Shown here: positions 47,823 to 56,133 of the stretch, piece after piece
Numbering within the stretch: position 1 is the stretch's first letter
Layout: each line of letters opens with the position of its first letter
Translations under genes and position numbers: made by a program
Notes under the pieces: model-generated
Seen by the model: the letters and a program-made list of their open reading frames with translations, nothing else
What the model was told of the DNA's origin: nothing
Databases searched by the model: none
Assembly: GCA_947177445.1 (NCBI GenBank)
Contig: CAMWUL010000001.1
Coordinates: forward strand, 85,748-149,747
Source of the DNA: an uncultured Lachnospiraceae bacterium
Lineage (GTDB): Bacteria > Bacillota > Clostridia > Lachnospirales > Lachnospiraceae
Length of the DNA: 64,000 bases
Direction: 5' to 3'

Positions 47823-49178
47823 TCAGCGGCGTCTGCGCCTCCTTCGTCTGCGGCGGGTAATGCTCTGAGAAACCAGCAAAAGCAGGAAAACAATGAGCAC
47901 AATGATCAGGCAGATCAGCAAAAAAGTCAGGAAGCTGGTCTCCTCCCGCTCCTGAACCCGGGAAGATTCCGCAGGAAGCTCCTCATCCTTCGGGGAAGGC
48001 GGGGCGCTTTCCGCCGACGCATCCTGTTCTGCAGGATCTGAAGCTTCCACCGTTTCCTCATCCTCACCGTACAGATAAAACTGCGGACTCTGATAGCGAT
48101 TGCTTTCCGTGGATGCGTCAAACAGGTTGTAGGCTCTCAGGATCACCTCCGGACATGTGCCGGAGGCGATCTCCAGATTCAGCGTAAAGACATCCGCGTA
48201 GGTTCCCGTCAAGGCATTGCTTTCCGGCCAGGCCTGTCTTGGACTGTAGGTCAGGCCGCCGTCGAGGCTGTAATCATAATAGAGAAGCGGCGAATCAAAA
48301 TCGGCGGCAGTCACGGAAAAGGTCAGCAGACCGGTGTCATAGTCGGTGGAAACAAATTCCAGCTGGCATATATCCGGCGGGGTGTCGTCCCGCAGGGTGC
48401 CGGGAACTGCAGCATGTTCGCTGGCCTGGGCCAGCTCATAGCCGGAATAATCCACATCCAGAACACTGCTTTTCAATCCGAAATATTTTGCTACTGCCGT
48501 GGCATCCTCCCTGCCAAACTGTATCAGATCGGCTTCCGTATCGCAGTACTCTGCATCCCGGGCATGATCCACATGGCAGTGTTCCAGGATTGCCGCCGGA
48601 ATATCCCGGGCGGCGGCTTCACGGATAATGCCGTAATAATCATCTCCGTTGCTTTTCAGCCTTGTTTTGATTCCGCGGAGAAACAGTCCCCGGTCTCTCA
48701 GCGGAGCCAGAAATTCACAGCCGAATTGATAGCCATAGCCGTTATAGGGAGGAAATGCGGATATCCAGATTTCCGCCCCGAAGAGCTCATGCGTCTCCGA
48801 AGCGTTATAATGAATGCTGAATAAAAAGTCTGCATTTACACTGGCGGCAAATTCTGCACGCTCATCCAGGTCCATGTCAACGTCATCCGTGCGGGTCAGA
48901 TACACTTCCACATCATCATATAAGCTCAGTTCCTCATACATGGCCCTTGCGGTGATCATGGTCATGGATTTTTCCTCGTGGCCGTTTTCCGTGGTTCCCA
49001 GATTTTCACCCCCGTGGCCGGGATCTATGACAATGACCGGCTTTTCTCCCCTGGTGGTCTGCAGTCTGGGAGCAGCCTGTGCCGTCAAAGGCAGGGAGGC
49101 AAACCATATAACAACCGTCAGAAACCATACGAAAAAGACCGGCTCCCTTGCGAAAACCGGTCCTTTACTTCCTGTCAT
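47823..49178 (-). CDS. N-acetylmuramoyl-L-alanine amidase with membrane anchor and Arg tail
   Basis: 451 residues. A signal/anchor helix near 10-32, then an Amidase_3 domain (about 45-250) with zinc ligands His in DPGHGG, Glu in HEEKSM and His in SIHYNA, and the catalytic Glu in ILEHCH. A beta-rich region follows, then an acidic Ser/Pro/Glu linker, a C-terminal membrane helix (FLLICLIIVLIVFLLLL) and ten Arg in a row at the end. It cuts peptidoglycan stems outside the membrane. The ATG overlaps the preceding stop (ATGA). Confidence 0.88.
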   Translation of the reverse strand: MTGSKGPVFAREPVFFVWFLTVVIWFASLPLTAQAAPRLQTTRGEKPVIVIDPGHGGENLGTTENGHEEKSMTMITARAMYEELSLYDDVEVYLTRTDDVDMDLDERAEFAASVNADFLFSIHYNASETHELFGAEIWISAFPPYNGYGYQFGCEFLAPLRDRGLFLRGIKTRLKSNGDDYYGIIREAAARDIPAAILEHCHVDHARDAEYCDTEADLIQFGREDATAVAKYFGLKSSVLDVDYSGYELAQASEHAAVPGTLRDDTPPDICQLEFVSTDYDTGLLTFSVTAADFDSPLLYYDYSLDGGLTYSPRQAWPESNALTGTYADVFTLNLEIASGTCPEVILRAYNLFDASTESNRYQSPQFYLYGEDEETVEASDPAEQDASAESAPPSPKDEELPAESSRVQEREETSFLTFLLICLIIVLIVFLLLLVSQSITRRRRRRRRRR

Positions 49179-49777
49179 TGGATGACCTCCAGGCCGCTTT
49201 CATCTCCCATATCATCCATGGGATATTCTTCCATCTCGTCCATGGGATGGAGGGAACGGCGGTTGGACTGTATCAGATCCTTGTACTGGTTCAGTGAGCC
49301 GAGAAGATTTTCGTAATTGCCGCCGGCAGCCTGGATGGCGGAGAGAACAATATTTTCCAGCCCTATAAGCTGATCCTCCGTGTACTGTGCTGCCTGCATG
49401 CGCAGGTTATTGGCCTCAATGGTTGCCTTGTCCAGGATCTCCTGAGCCTGCTGGGCCGCCTGGGCCACCACCTCGTTAGCCTGGGCGTAGGCCTGCTGCA
49501 TGATCTCATGCTCGCTGATCAGCTCATTGGTATGTACGGTAGCTTCGTTGATCAGCTTTTCAGCCTTTTCCCGGGCGTCATTCAGAATGGCCTCCTTGTT
49601 GCTGATAATTTTCTGGTAACGCTTGATTTCGTCAGGCGTTTTCATGCGCAGGTCCCGAATCAGCTCGTCGATCTCTTCCTTATTGACGATGATCTCCGAG
49701 TTGGACATGAACTTCGGCTTGCAGCTTTCGATGTATTCTTCCAGGTCATCTATGAGTTGTTCAATTCTGCTGCTCAT
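49175..49777 (-). CDS. DivIVA-like coiled-coil protein, 200 aa
   Basis: A mostly helical coiled-coil protein with long Ala/Gln/Glu heptads (about 70-150) and an acidic Met/Asp-rich tail. Often labelled ATPase or V-type subunit H in databases, without real support. The shape fits DivIVA/GpsB-type organisers of division or the cell wall, and its stop overlaps the start of the amidase gene. No catalytic motif. It lies just after coaD. Confidence 0.7.
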   Translation of the reverse strand: MSSRIEQLIDDLEEYIESCKPKFMSNSEIIVNKEEIDELIRDLRMKTPDEIKRYQKIISNKEAILNDAREKAEKLINEATVHTNELISEHEIMQQAYAQANEVVAQAAQQAQEILDKATIEANNLRMQAAQYTEDQLIGLENIVLSAIQAAGGNYENLLGSLNQYKDLIQSNRRSLHPMDEMEEYPMDDMGDESGLEVIQ

Positions 49778-49782
49778 GGGCT

Positions 49783-50286
49783 TTACTCCTTATTTTTGTT
49801 CTGCCTGATCCGATACTTTTCAAATATCAGTTCTGCCACAAAATCAGGGACACATTGGCTGATGTCGCCCCCGAAGCTGGCAATTTCCTTTACGCTGGAA
49901 GAACTCAGGTACGCATATTCCAGACTGGTGGTAAGGAACATGGTATCCAGCTTTTCTCTGGAAAGCTTGCGGTTGGTCTGGGCGATCTGCAGCTCATACT
50001 CAAAATCGGTAATGGCCCGCAGCCCCCTCACTGCAATATGCAGATCATTCTCCGCCGCATAGTCGATCAGCAGACCGCTGAAGCTGTCCACCTGTACATT
50101 GGGAATCTCTTTGGTAGCCTCCTGTAATATCTTAACACGTTCCTCTACAGAAAACAACGGGCTCTTCTCTTTATTGTTTAAAACACTTACGATCAGTACG
50201 TCAAAGATTTGCGAAGCACGTCTGATTACATCCAGATGGCCAAAGGTAACCGGGTCAAAGCTTCCGGGATATACCGCTCTTTTCAT
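49783..50286 (-). CDS. coaD: Phosphopantetheine adenylyltransferase
   Basis: 167 residues, the normal length. [16 protein letters not shown] holds the nucleotidyl-transferase HxGH-type site, and [13 protein letters not shown] is the C-terminal signature. It makes dephospho-CoA from phosphopantetheine and ATP. The ATG at 50286 is chosen for AGGGGTG upstream; a longer frame adds 15 unrelated residues. Confidence 0.95.
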   Translation of the reverse strand: MKRAVYPGSFDPVTFGHLDVIRRASQIFDVLIVSVLNNKEKSPLFSVEERVKILQEATKEIPNVQVDSFSGLLIDYAAENDLHIAVRGLRAITDFEYELQIAQTNRKLSREKLDTMFLTTSLEYAYLSSSSVKEIASFGGDISQCVPDFVAELIFEKYRIRQNKNKE

Positions 50287-50342
50287 ATCCACACCCCTAT
50301 ACCCCGCACTTCTGCGGGAATCCTGTTTCACGGAATCCGGGC

Positions 50343-50900
50343 TTATGAAACCAGTTCCCGACGGATAAAAACATGTTTGTTGGTCTTATAGCATTTTTCT
50401 TTGATCAGATGAAAGCCCAGATTCTGCAGATAAGAAAATTCCGTCCCCTTATCCGCTTCCACCACGATCAGAGTATTCTCTGTCACATACATCATCCTTT
50501 GCAGCACCTCAAGCACATTTTTCTCCAGCCCGCTGTCATAAGGAGGATCCATGAAGATCAGGTCCACTTCTTTTTCATGAATATTGCCGAGGGCGCTTAC
50601 AGCATCCTGCTTTATCACTATAGCACGGTTTTCCATTTTCGTAAATAATAGATTTTTTTGGATACAGGAAAGCGCTCTGGAGCCATTATCCACAAAATAA
50701 GCCTTTTGCGCACCCCTGCTCAAGGCTTCGATACCGATTGCGCCGCTTCCGCTGAACAGATCCACAAAAACGGCTCCGGGCACCTCGTCCTGAAGCATAT
50801 TGAAAAGTGTTTCCTTGATTCTGTCTGTTGTAGGCCTCACGTCAAGCCCTTCCGGAGTCTTCAGAGGAAGGCTCCGGGCTGTCCCTGCGATCACTCTCAT
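50343..50900 (-). CDS. rsmD: 16S rRNA (guanine(966)-N2)-methyltransferase
   Basis: 185 residues. [18 protein letters not shown] opens the family, [15 protein letters not shown] follows, [17 protein letters not shown] binds SAM, and DPPYDSG is the catalytic motif. It methylates 16S rRNA in ribosome assembly. GGAGG just before the ATG at 50900 fixes the start; rsmD-coaD is a conserved pair. Confidence 0.94.
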   Translation of the reverse strand: MRVIAGTARSLPLKTPEGLDVRPTTDRIKETLFNMLQDEVPGAVFVDLFSGSGAIGIEALSRGAQKAYFVDNGSRALSCIQKNLLFTKMENRAIVIKQDAVSALGNIHEKEVDLIFMDPPYDSGLEKNVLEVLQRMMYVTENTLIVVEADKGTEFSYLQNLGFHLIKEKCYKTNKHVFIRRELVS

Positions 50901-50944
50901 TTCTACCTCCAACCCTGTGGGCATGTGTCCTTTCATACTGAATT

Positions 50945-53185
50945 TCAAACCCGGATCTTTGTGCCCTTGCTGTCTCTTTTTCCTGCTTTCAGGTGGTTCA
51001 GCACCACTGTTTTTTCCCTGTACTCAATAGAAGCCTCCACCGTATTCTGAATGTAGTAAACCTGCTCTACCAGATCTCTGGGGCCAAGCTTCATCCCCCG
51101 CACTCCCACGGCATTCTTCTTTTTTTCCGGAATCTCTTCGATGGAAAACCGGAGAAAATAGTCCTCCTTTGTCTGAAGGACAATGTTTCTCTGATCCGTA
51201 AGGGACATGACGCTGACCACCGAATCTCCCTCGTTCAGCCGGGTGGCTGCTACGGTCCTTTTTGACACATCGAATTCGCCGCCGTCTACCAGCTTCATCA
51301 TGGACTGTGCAGTCACGAAAATCACCTGCCGCAGGTTCAGCTCAGTCTGGCTGGTGGCATACAGGATGCGCTCCTTTTCAGAAGAGAAATTGCTGATATT
51401 GTCCACCGGCGTTCCCTTGTCCCGGAACTTTCCGAAGGGAATATCCTGCACCTTGATGGTATGAAGCTGGCCCGTATCGGTAAACAGGCAGATCTTTCCC
51501 GTGTTTTTGCAGGAAAACACAAAACGGCATTCCGTGTCGGCAGCCTCCCTGTTGCGCTCATAGACTGCAGGATCCACGGTTTTGGCATAACCGAATCGAT
51601 CCATTAAAAAGATCACATCCGTTTCCTGAATTTCCTTTTCCCGGTACACAGCCTCCACAGCATTTTCTATGACGGTTCTTCTTTTACGTCCGAATTCCTT
51701 TTTATAACCGTCCAGCTCATTGATGATCACCTGCGCCATGGAATCCCGCCGCTCCAGGATATCCTCGTAGCGATAGATATTCGCCATGGTTTCCTCATGG
51801 TCGTTGATCAAAGCCTCCAGTTCCAGCCCGATCAGCTTGTACAGACGCATCTCCAGGATGGCGTTGGCCTGCTTCTCCGTAAACTGAAGCTGAGCCGCCA
51901 TGATTTTGGACTCTTTGGAGCGGAACCGGATCCCCTCGGTCTTTCCTTCCACCAGACAGGCCTTGGCCATGGCCCGGTCTCTGGAGCCCCGGAGAATCTC
52001 AATCACCAGGTCGATCACATTACAGGCCTTGATCAGTCCTTCCTGAATTTCCTTTCTTTCCAGCTCCCTGGCCAGAAGGTTGGTGTATTTCCTGGTGGCA
52101 ATCTGGAACTGGAAATCTATGTTGGCCTTCAAAACAGCCTTCAGACCCATGGTCTCCGGTCTTCCGCCGCAGATAGCCAGCATATTGACGCCAAAGGTAT
52201 CCTCCAGTCTGGTCTTTTTGTAGAGCAGATTGGTAAAGTTCTCCGGATCTGCATCCCTGCGAAGCTCGATGACAATACGGATTCCCTCCTTGGAGGACTG
52301 ATTGGAGATATCCACGATGTCCTGGGTCTTTTTCGTCTCTGCCAAGGCGGCAACATCCGACAAAAATTTGGAGATATTGGCGCCGATCATGGTATAAGGA
52401 ATCTCCGTAATGACTACGTTGGTCTTACCGCCCTTTCCCTTTTCGTATTCCACCTTACCGCGGAGCTTGATCTTGCCTGTGCCTGTCTCATAGATGTTGA
52501 GAAGCTCGTCCTTGTTGGTGACGATTCCCCCTGTGGGAAAATCCGGTCCCTTGATCCAGCGCATCAGCTCTCTGGTGGTGATGTCCTCATTCTGCATATA
52601 AGCCTTCATGGCATCGATCACCTCACCCAGATTGTGGGGCGGCGTGCTGGTGGTCATTCCCACGGCAATGCCCTCAGAGCCGTTTACAAGGAAATTGGGT
52701 ATTTTTACAGGGAGCACTGAGGGTTCCTTTTCTGTCTCGTCAAAATTGGGAACAAAGTCCACCACGTCCTTGTCCAGGTCTGCCAGAAACGCCTCCTGCG
52801 TCACCTTCTGAAGCCGTGCCTCCGTATAACGCATGGCGGCGGCTCCGTCCCCCTCGATATTTCCAAAATTCCCATGGCCGTCTATGAGGGGCATGCCCTT
52901 TTTAAAATCCTGGCTCATAACAACCAGGGAATCATATATGGAGCTGTCGCCGTGAGGGTGATATTTACCCATGGTATCGCCCACGATACGCGCGCTTTTC
53001 CGGTAGGGCCTGTCATAGCGGATCCCCAGCTCGTGCATGTCGTAGAGAACCCTGCGCTGCACCGGCTTCAGTCCGTCCCGCACATCCGGAAGCGCCCTGG
53101 CTATGATCACGCTCATGGCATAATCAATAAAGGATTTCCGCATTTCCTCCGAATATTCTGTTTTGATAATCCTGCTGTCTTCCAT
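50945..53185 (-). CDS. parC: Type IIA topoisomerase subunit A (topo IV ParC-like)
   Basis: 746 residues. DGLKPVQRRVLYDM and KYHPHGDSSIYDSLV are in the winged-helix region, and the catalytic Tyr is in AMRYTEARL near 125. The C-terminal beta-propeller (about 495-740) lacks a clear GyrA box, which favours topoisomerase IV-like decatenation over gyrase. Databases often call this form gyrase A. It follows the subunit B gene in one unit, 25 bp after its stop. Confidence 0.85.
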   Translation of the reverse strand: MEDSRIIKTEYSEEMRKSFIDYAMSVIIARALPDVRDGLKPVQRRVLYDMHELGIRYDRPYRKSARIVGDTMGKYHPHGDSSIYDSLVVMSQDFKKGMPLIDGHGNFGNIEGDGAAAMRYTEARLQKVTQEAFLADLDKDVVDFVPNFDETEKEPSVLPVKIPNFLVNGSEGIAVGMTTSTPPHNLGEVIDAMKAYMQNEDITTRELMRWIKGPDFPTGGIVTNKDELLNIYETGTGKIKLRGKVEYEKGKGGKTNVVITEIPYTMIGANISKFLSDVAALAETKKTQDIVDISNQSSKEGIRIVIELRRDADPENFTNLLYKKTRLEDTFGVNMLAICGGRPETMGLKAVLKANIDFQFQIATRKYTNLLARELERKEIQEGLIKACNVIDLVIEILRGSRDRAMAKACLVEGKTEGIRFRSKESKIMAAQLQFTEKQANAILEMRLYKLIGLELEALINDHEETMANIYRYEDILERRDSMAQVIINELDGYKKEFGRKRRTVIENAVEAVYREKEIQETDVIFLMDRFGYAKTVDPAVYERNREAADTECRFVFSCKNTGKICLFTDTGQLHTIKVQDIPFGKFRDKGTPVDNISNFSSEKERILYATSQTELNLRQVIFVTAQSMMKLVDGGEFDVSKRTVAATRLNEGDSVVSVMSLTDQRNIVLQTKEDYFLRFSIEEIPEKKKNAVGVRGMKLGPRDLVEQVYYIQNTVEASIEYREKTVVLNHLKAGKRDSKGTKIRV

Positions 53186-53210
53186 TTGTCCTGCTTTCCT
53201 TTAATTATCC

Positions 53211-55133
53211 TTAAATGTCCAGCTCGGCGTCGGTAGCATGCTCGTAAATATATGCCTTCCGGGGCGGCACCTCTGTCCCCATAAGAAGCTCCGTCACCTC
53301 CGAAGCCATCCGGGCGTCCTCGATCTCTACCAGCTTCATCCGCCTGGTGTCAGGATTCAGGGTTGTCTCCCACAGCTGGTCCGCATCCATCTCCCCCAGG
53401 CCCTTATAGCGCTGAAGCGTAAAGGGGCCTTTGTGGGTTTTCCGGTATTTTTCCAGGGCCTTATCGTCATAGAGGTACTGCTCCGCTCCCCTGGCGGGCA
53501 TGGCCTTGTACAGAGGGGGCATGGCAATATAGACATGGCCCTCAAAGATCAGCTCCGGCATAAAGCGGTAAAACAGGGTCAGGAGCAGTGTGGAAATATG
53601 GGAACCATCCACGTCTGCATCTGCCATGATAATAATCTTGTCATAGCGAAGCTTGGAAATGTCAAAGTCATTGCCATAGCCCTCGGAAAACCCGCAGCCG
53701 AAGGCATTGATCATGGTCTTGATCTCCGCGTTGGCAAGAACCTTGTCGATGCTGGCCTTTTCCACGTTCAGGATCTTTCCCCGAATGGGAAGGATCGCCT
53801 GAAACTGCCTGTTTCTGGCGGTTTTGGCGCTGCCGCCGGCGGAATCTCCCTCCACAATGAAGATCTCGCATTTTGCAGGATCCCTGGATTCGCAGTTGGC
53901 CAGCTTTCCGTTGGAGTCAAAGGAAAACTTCTGCTTGGTCAGCAGATTTGTCCGGGCCCGCTCCTCGGTCTTGCGGATCTTGGCGGCCTTTTCGGCACAG
54001 GCAATAACATTTTTTAAGGTTTCCAGATTTCTGTCAAAATACCGGACCACCTCGTCCCCGGTGACCTTGCTGACCACCTTTGCCGCGTCCTGATTGTCCA
54101 GCTTTGTCTTTGTCTGGCCTTCGAATCTGGGATCGGGATGCTTGATGGATACCACGGCGGTCATGCCGTTGCGCACATCAGCCCCGGTGAAATTCACGTC
54201 CTTTTCCTTGAGAATCCCCAGAGATCTGGCATAGGTGTTGATCACATTGGTGAACATGGTCTTGAAGCCGGTAAGGTGGGTGCCGCCCTCGGAGTTGTAT
54301 ATGTTATTGCAGAAGCCAAGCACATTTTCATGGAATTCATTGATATACTGAAAGGCTATCTCCACGGAAATCCCTTCGCTCTCCCCGGAAAAGTAGATCA
54401 CGTCGTGGACCGGCTCCTGGGATTTATTCATGTCCTTGATAAAGCCGGTAATTCCTTCGGGCTCGTGAAAGCTGATCACCTCCGGCGTCTCCCGGCGTTT
54501 ATCCTGAAAAACAATGGTCAGCTGAGGGTTCAGGTACGCCGTCTCATGAAGACGGCTCTTTACATCGTCCTCTTTAAAACGGGTCTTGTCAAAAATCGTA
54601 TCATCCGGAAGAAAATTGATGGTGGTTCCGGACTCCCTGGTTTTCCCCTTTACAGGAAGCAGTCCGTTCTCCAGAGGAACGACGGGATTCCCCCGCTCAT
54701 ATCGGTCCTCATAGATAAAGCCTCCTGTTTTTACCGTGACGCTGAGTCTGGCGGACAGAGCGTTTACCACGGAGGAACCCACTCCGTGGAGTCCTCCGCT
54801 GGTCTTGTAGGCGCCGTTGTCAAATTTTCCGCCCGCATGAAGCGTGGTAAAAACCAGACGTTCCGCACTGATTCCTTTTTCATGCATTCCCACGGGAATC
54901 CCCCGCCCATTGTCCGATATGGTGGCGGAACCGTCCGCCTCCAGCGTCACCGTGATGGTATCGCAGAAGCCGGCCAGATGTTCGTCCACAGAGTTATCCA
55001 CGATCTCATAAATCAAGTGATTCAGGCCCTTGGTCGATACGCTGCCGATATACATACCGGGGCGTTTCCGCACTGCCTCCAGGCCTTCCAGCACTGTAAT
55101 GCTGGAGGCGTCATAGTTGTTTGTGTTAGCCAT
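53211..55133 (-). CDS. parE: Type IIA topoisomerase subunit B (topo IV ParE-like)
   Basis: 640 residues. GHKL ATPase domain with EIVDNSVDEHLAG and DNGRGIPVGMH; transducer domain; Toprim domain with EGDSAGGSAK near 420 and DADVDGSHI near 500, which bind Mg. With subunit A it makes a two-gene enzyme. The ATG at 55133 is preferred over the GTG at 55142, which overlaps the AAAGGAG site. A terminator-like hairpin lies only 17 bp upstream of the ATG. Confidence 0.88.
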   Translation of the reverse strand: MANTNNYDASSITVLEGLEAVRKRPGMYIGSVSTKGLNHLIYEIVDNSVDEHLAGFCDTITVTLEADGSATISDNGRGIPVGMHEKGISAERLVFTTLHAGGKFDNGAYKTSGGLHGVGSSVVNALSARLSVTVKTGGFIYEDRYERGNPVVPLENGLLPVKGKTRESGTTINFLPDDTIFDKTRFKEDDVKSRLHETAYLNPQLTIVFQDKRRETPEVISFHEPEGITGFIKDMNKSQEPVHDVIYFSGESEGISVEIAFQYINEFHENVLGFCNNIYNSEGGTHLTGFKTMFTNVINTYARSLGILKEKDVNFTGADVRNGMTAVVSIKHPDPRFEGQTKTKLDNQDAAKVVSKVTGDEVVRYFDRNLETLKNVIACAEKAAKIRKTEERARTNLLTKQKFSFDSNGKLANCESRDPAKCEIFIVEGDSAGGSAKTARNRQFQAILPIRGKILNVEKASIDKVLANAEIKTMINAFGCGFSEGYGNDFDISKLRYDKIIIMADADVDGSHISTLLLTLFYRFMPELIFEGHVYIAMPPLYKAMPARGAEQYLYDDKALEKYRKTHKGPFTLQRYKGLGEMDADQLWETTLNPDTRRMKLVEIEDARMASEVTELLMGTEVPPRKAYIYEHATDAELDI

Positions 55134-55149
55134 CAAAAGCACTCCTTTA

Positions 55150-55181
55150 AAAAAGACGAAACCCTGACGCTTCGTCTTTTG
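55150..55181. terminator. Strong terminator-like hairpin between degV and parE
   Basis: A perfect 10-bp stem, AAAAGACGAA / TTCGTCTTTT, with a 10-nt loop and a T-run on the reverse strand. It ends degV but sits directly before the parE ribosome site. Confidence 0.8.
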
Positions 55182-55219
55182 GTATTTGGCGTTTTATGCC
55201 GCAGCTGTTTTTCGCATTT

Positions 55220-56089
55220 TTACACCGAAATCTTTTTACAGCAGGCAAAGGCCAGCGCTCCCGGTCCGATATGGCAGGCCACGCTGAGGGACAGTGGATC
55301 AATATGGATATCGTAGCCGGGGAACTGCTCCAAAATCTCATCCCGGTATGCCTTGGCCGCCTCTTCATTGTGAGTATGGGCGATGAGCAGCCAGATATGC
55401 TTATCCTCCGTCAATCCTCCGAATCTGGTTTCGATATCGCTTCGAATGGCGTTGATCATAATGTTCTTACCTTGATTGGTAGTTCTTGCCTTTGCAAATG
55501 CATCCAGCTTCTCCCCCTGAATCTGGAGCACCGGTTTGAGCTTCAGCATGGTGCCGATGGCCGCTGCCGCAGGAGTGATCCTGCCGCCCTTTTTCAGATA
55601 ATACAGCGTGTCCAGCATAATATAGATGCTGCTGTTGAATTTGTCCTCCTCCAGAAACTCCCGGATTTCCCGGGCGCTTTTTCCCTTGGCAGCCAGAAGC
55701 TTCGCATCCAGACAGGACTGCCGCTGGGTCACGGAGATCCGCTGATTGTTGACCACCTGGACTCTTCCGCCATAATCCTCCGCCAGCATTATGGCGCTTT
55801 GGCAGGAACCGGAAAGCCCGCTGCTCATGGGAATATGAACGATCTCATCATATTCTTTTAAAAGCTTGTCCCACAGATTCATTACCGATTCAGGGGAGGG
55901 CTGACTGGTGCCGATATTGGCTCCGGCAGCAAGCCTTTCATAAAATTCCTCCTGCGTCAGGTCGATATCTTCAAAAAATGTCTTGTCATTGATCATAAAG
56001 GGCATGGGCAGCACATGGATCCCCATTTCCCGGCCCGCCGCCTGCGTAATACCGCTGTTGCTGTCTGTCACAATCGCTATATTTGCCAT
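55220..56089 (-). CDS. DegV family fatty-acid-binding protein
   Basis: 289 residues. DSNSGI near 10, IGTSQPSP near 60, SSGLSGSCQSA near 97 and the GRITPAAAAIGTMLKLKP region mark DegV/FakB proteins. These bind fatty acid and present it to FakA, whose gene lies two genes upstream. The C-terminal CHIGPGALAF is typical. AGGAGACGAGGT-type site before the ATG. Confidence 0.9.
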   Translation of the reverse strand: MANIAIVTDSNSGITQAAGREMGIHVLPMPFMINDKTFFEDIDLTQEEFYERLAAGANIGTSQPSPESVMNLWDKLLKEYDEIVHIPMSSGLSGSCQSAIMLAEDYGGRVQVVNNQRISVTQRQSCLDAKLLAAKGKSAREIREFLEEDKFNSSIYIMLDTLYYLKKGGRITPAAAAIGTMLKLKPVLQIQGEKLDAFAKARTTNQGKNIMINAIRSDIETRFGGLTEDKHIWLLIAHTHNEEAAKAYRDEILEQFPGYDIHIDPLSLSVACHIGPGALAFACCKKISV

Positions 56090-56133
56090 ATTTACCTCGT
56101 CTCCTGGAACAATATTTGTATTCTATTTTACTG

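Noticed and set aside
47804..47825. 11-bp direct repeat CTATGCTGATC at the end of ylbJ
   Set aside because: Too short and only two copies; most likely a local slippage event without function.
50945..55133. Calling the topoisomerase pair gyrase
   Set aside because: No clear GyrA box is seen and the pair stands away from recF/dnaN; topoisomerase IV-like is favoured, though not certain.
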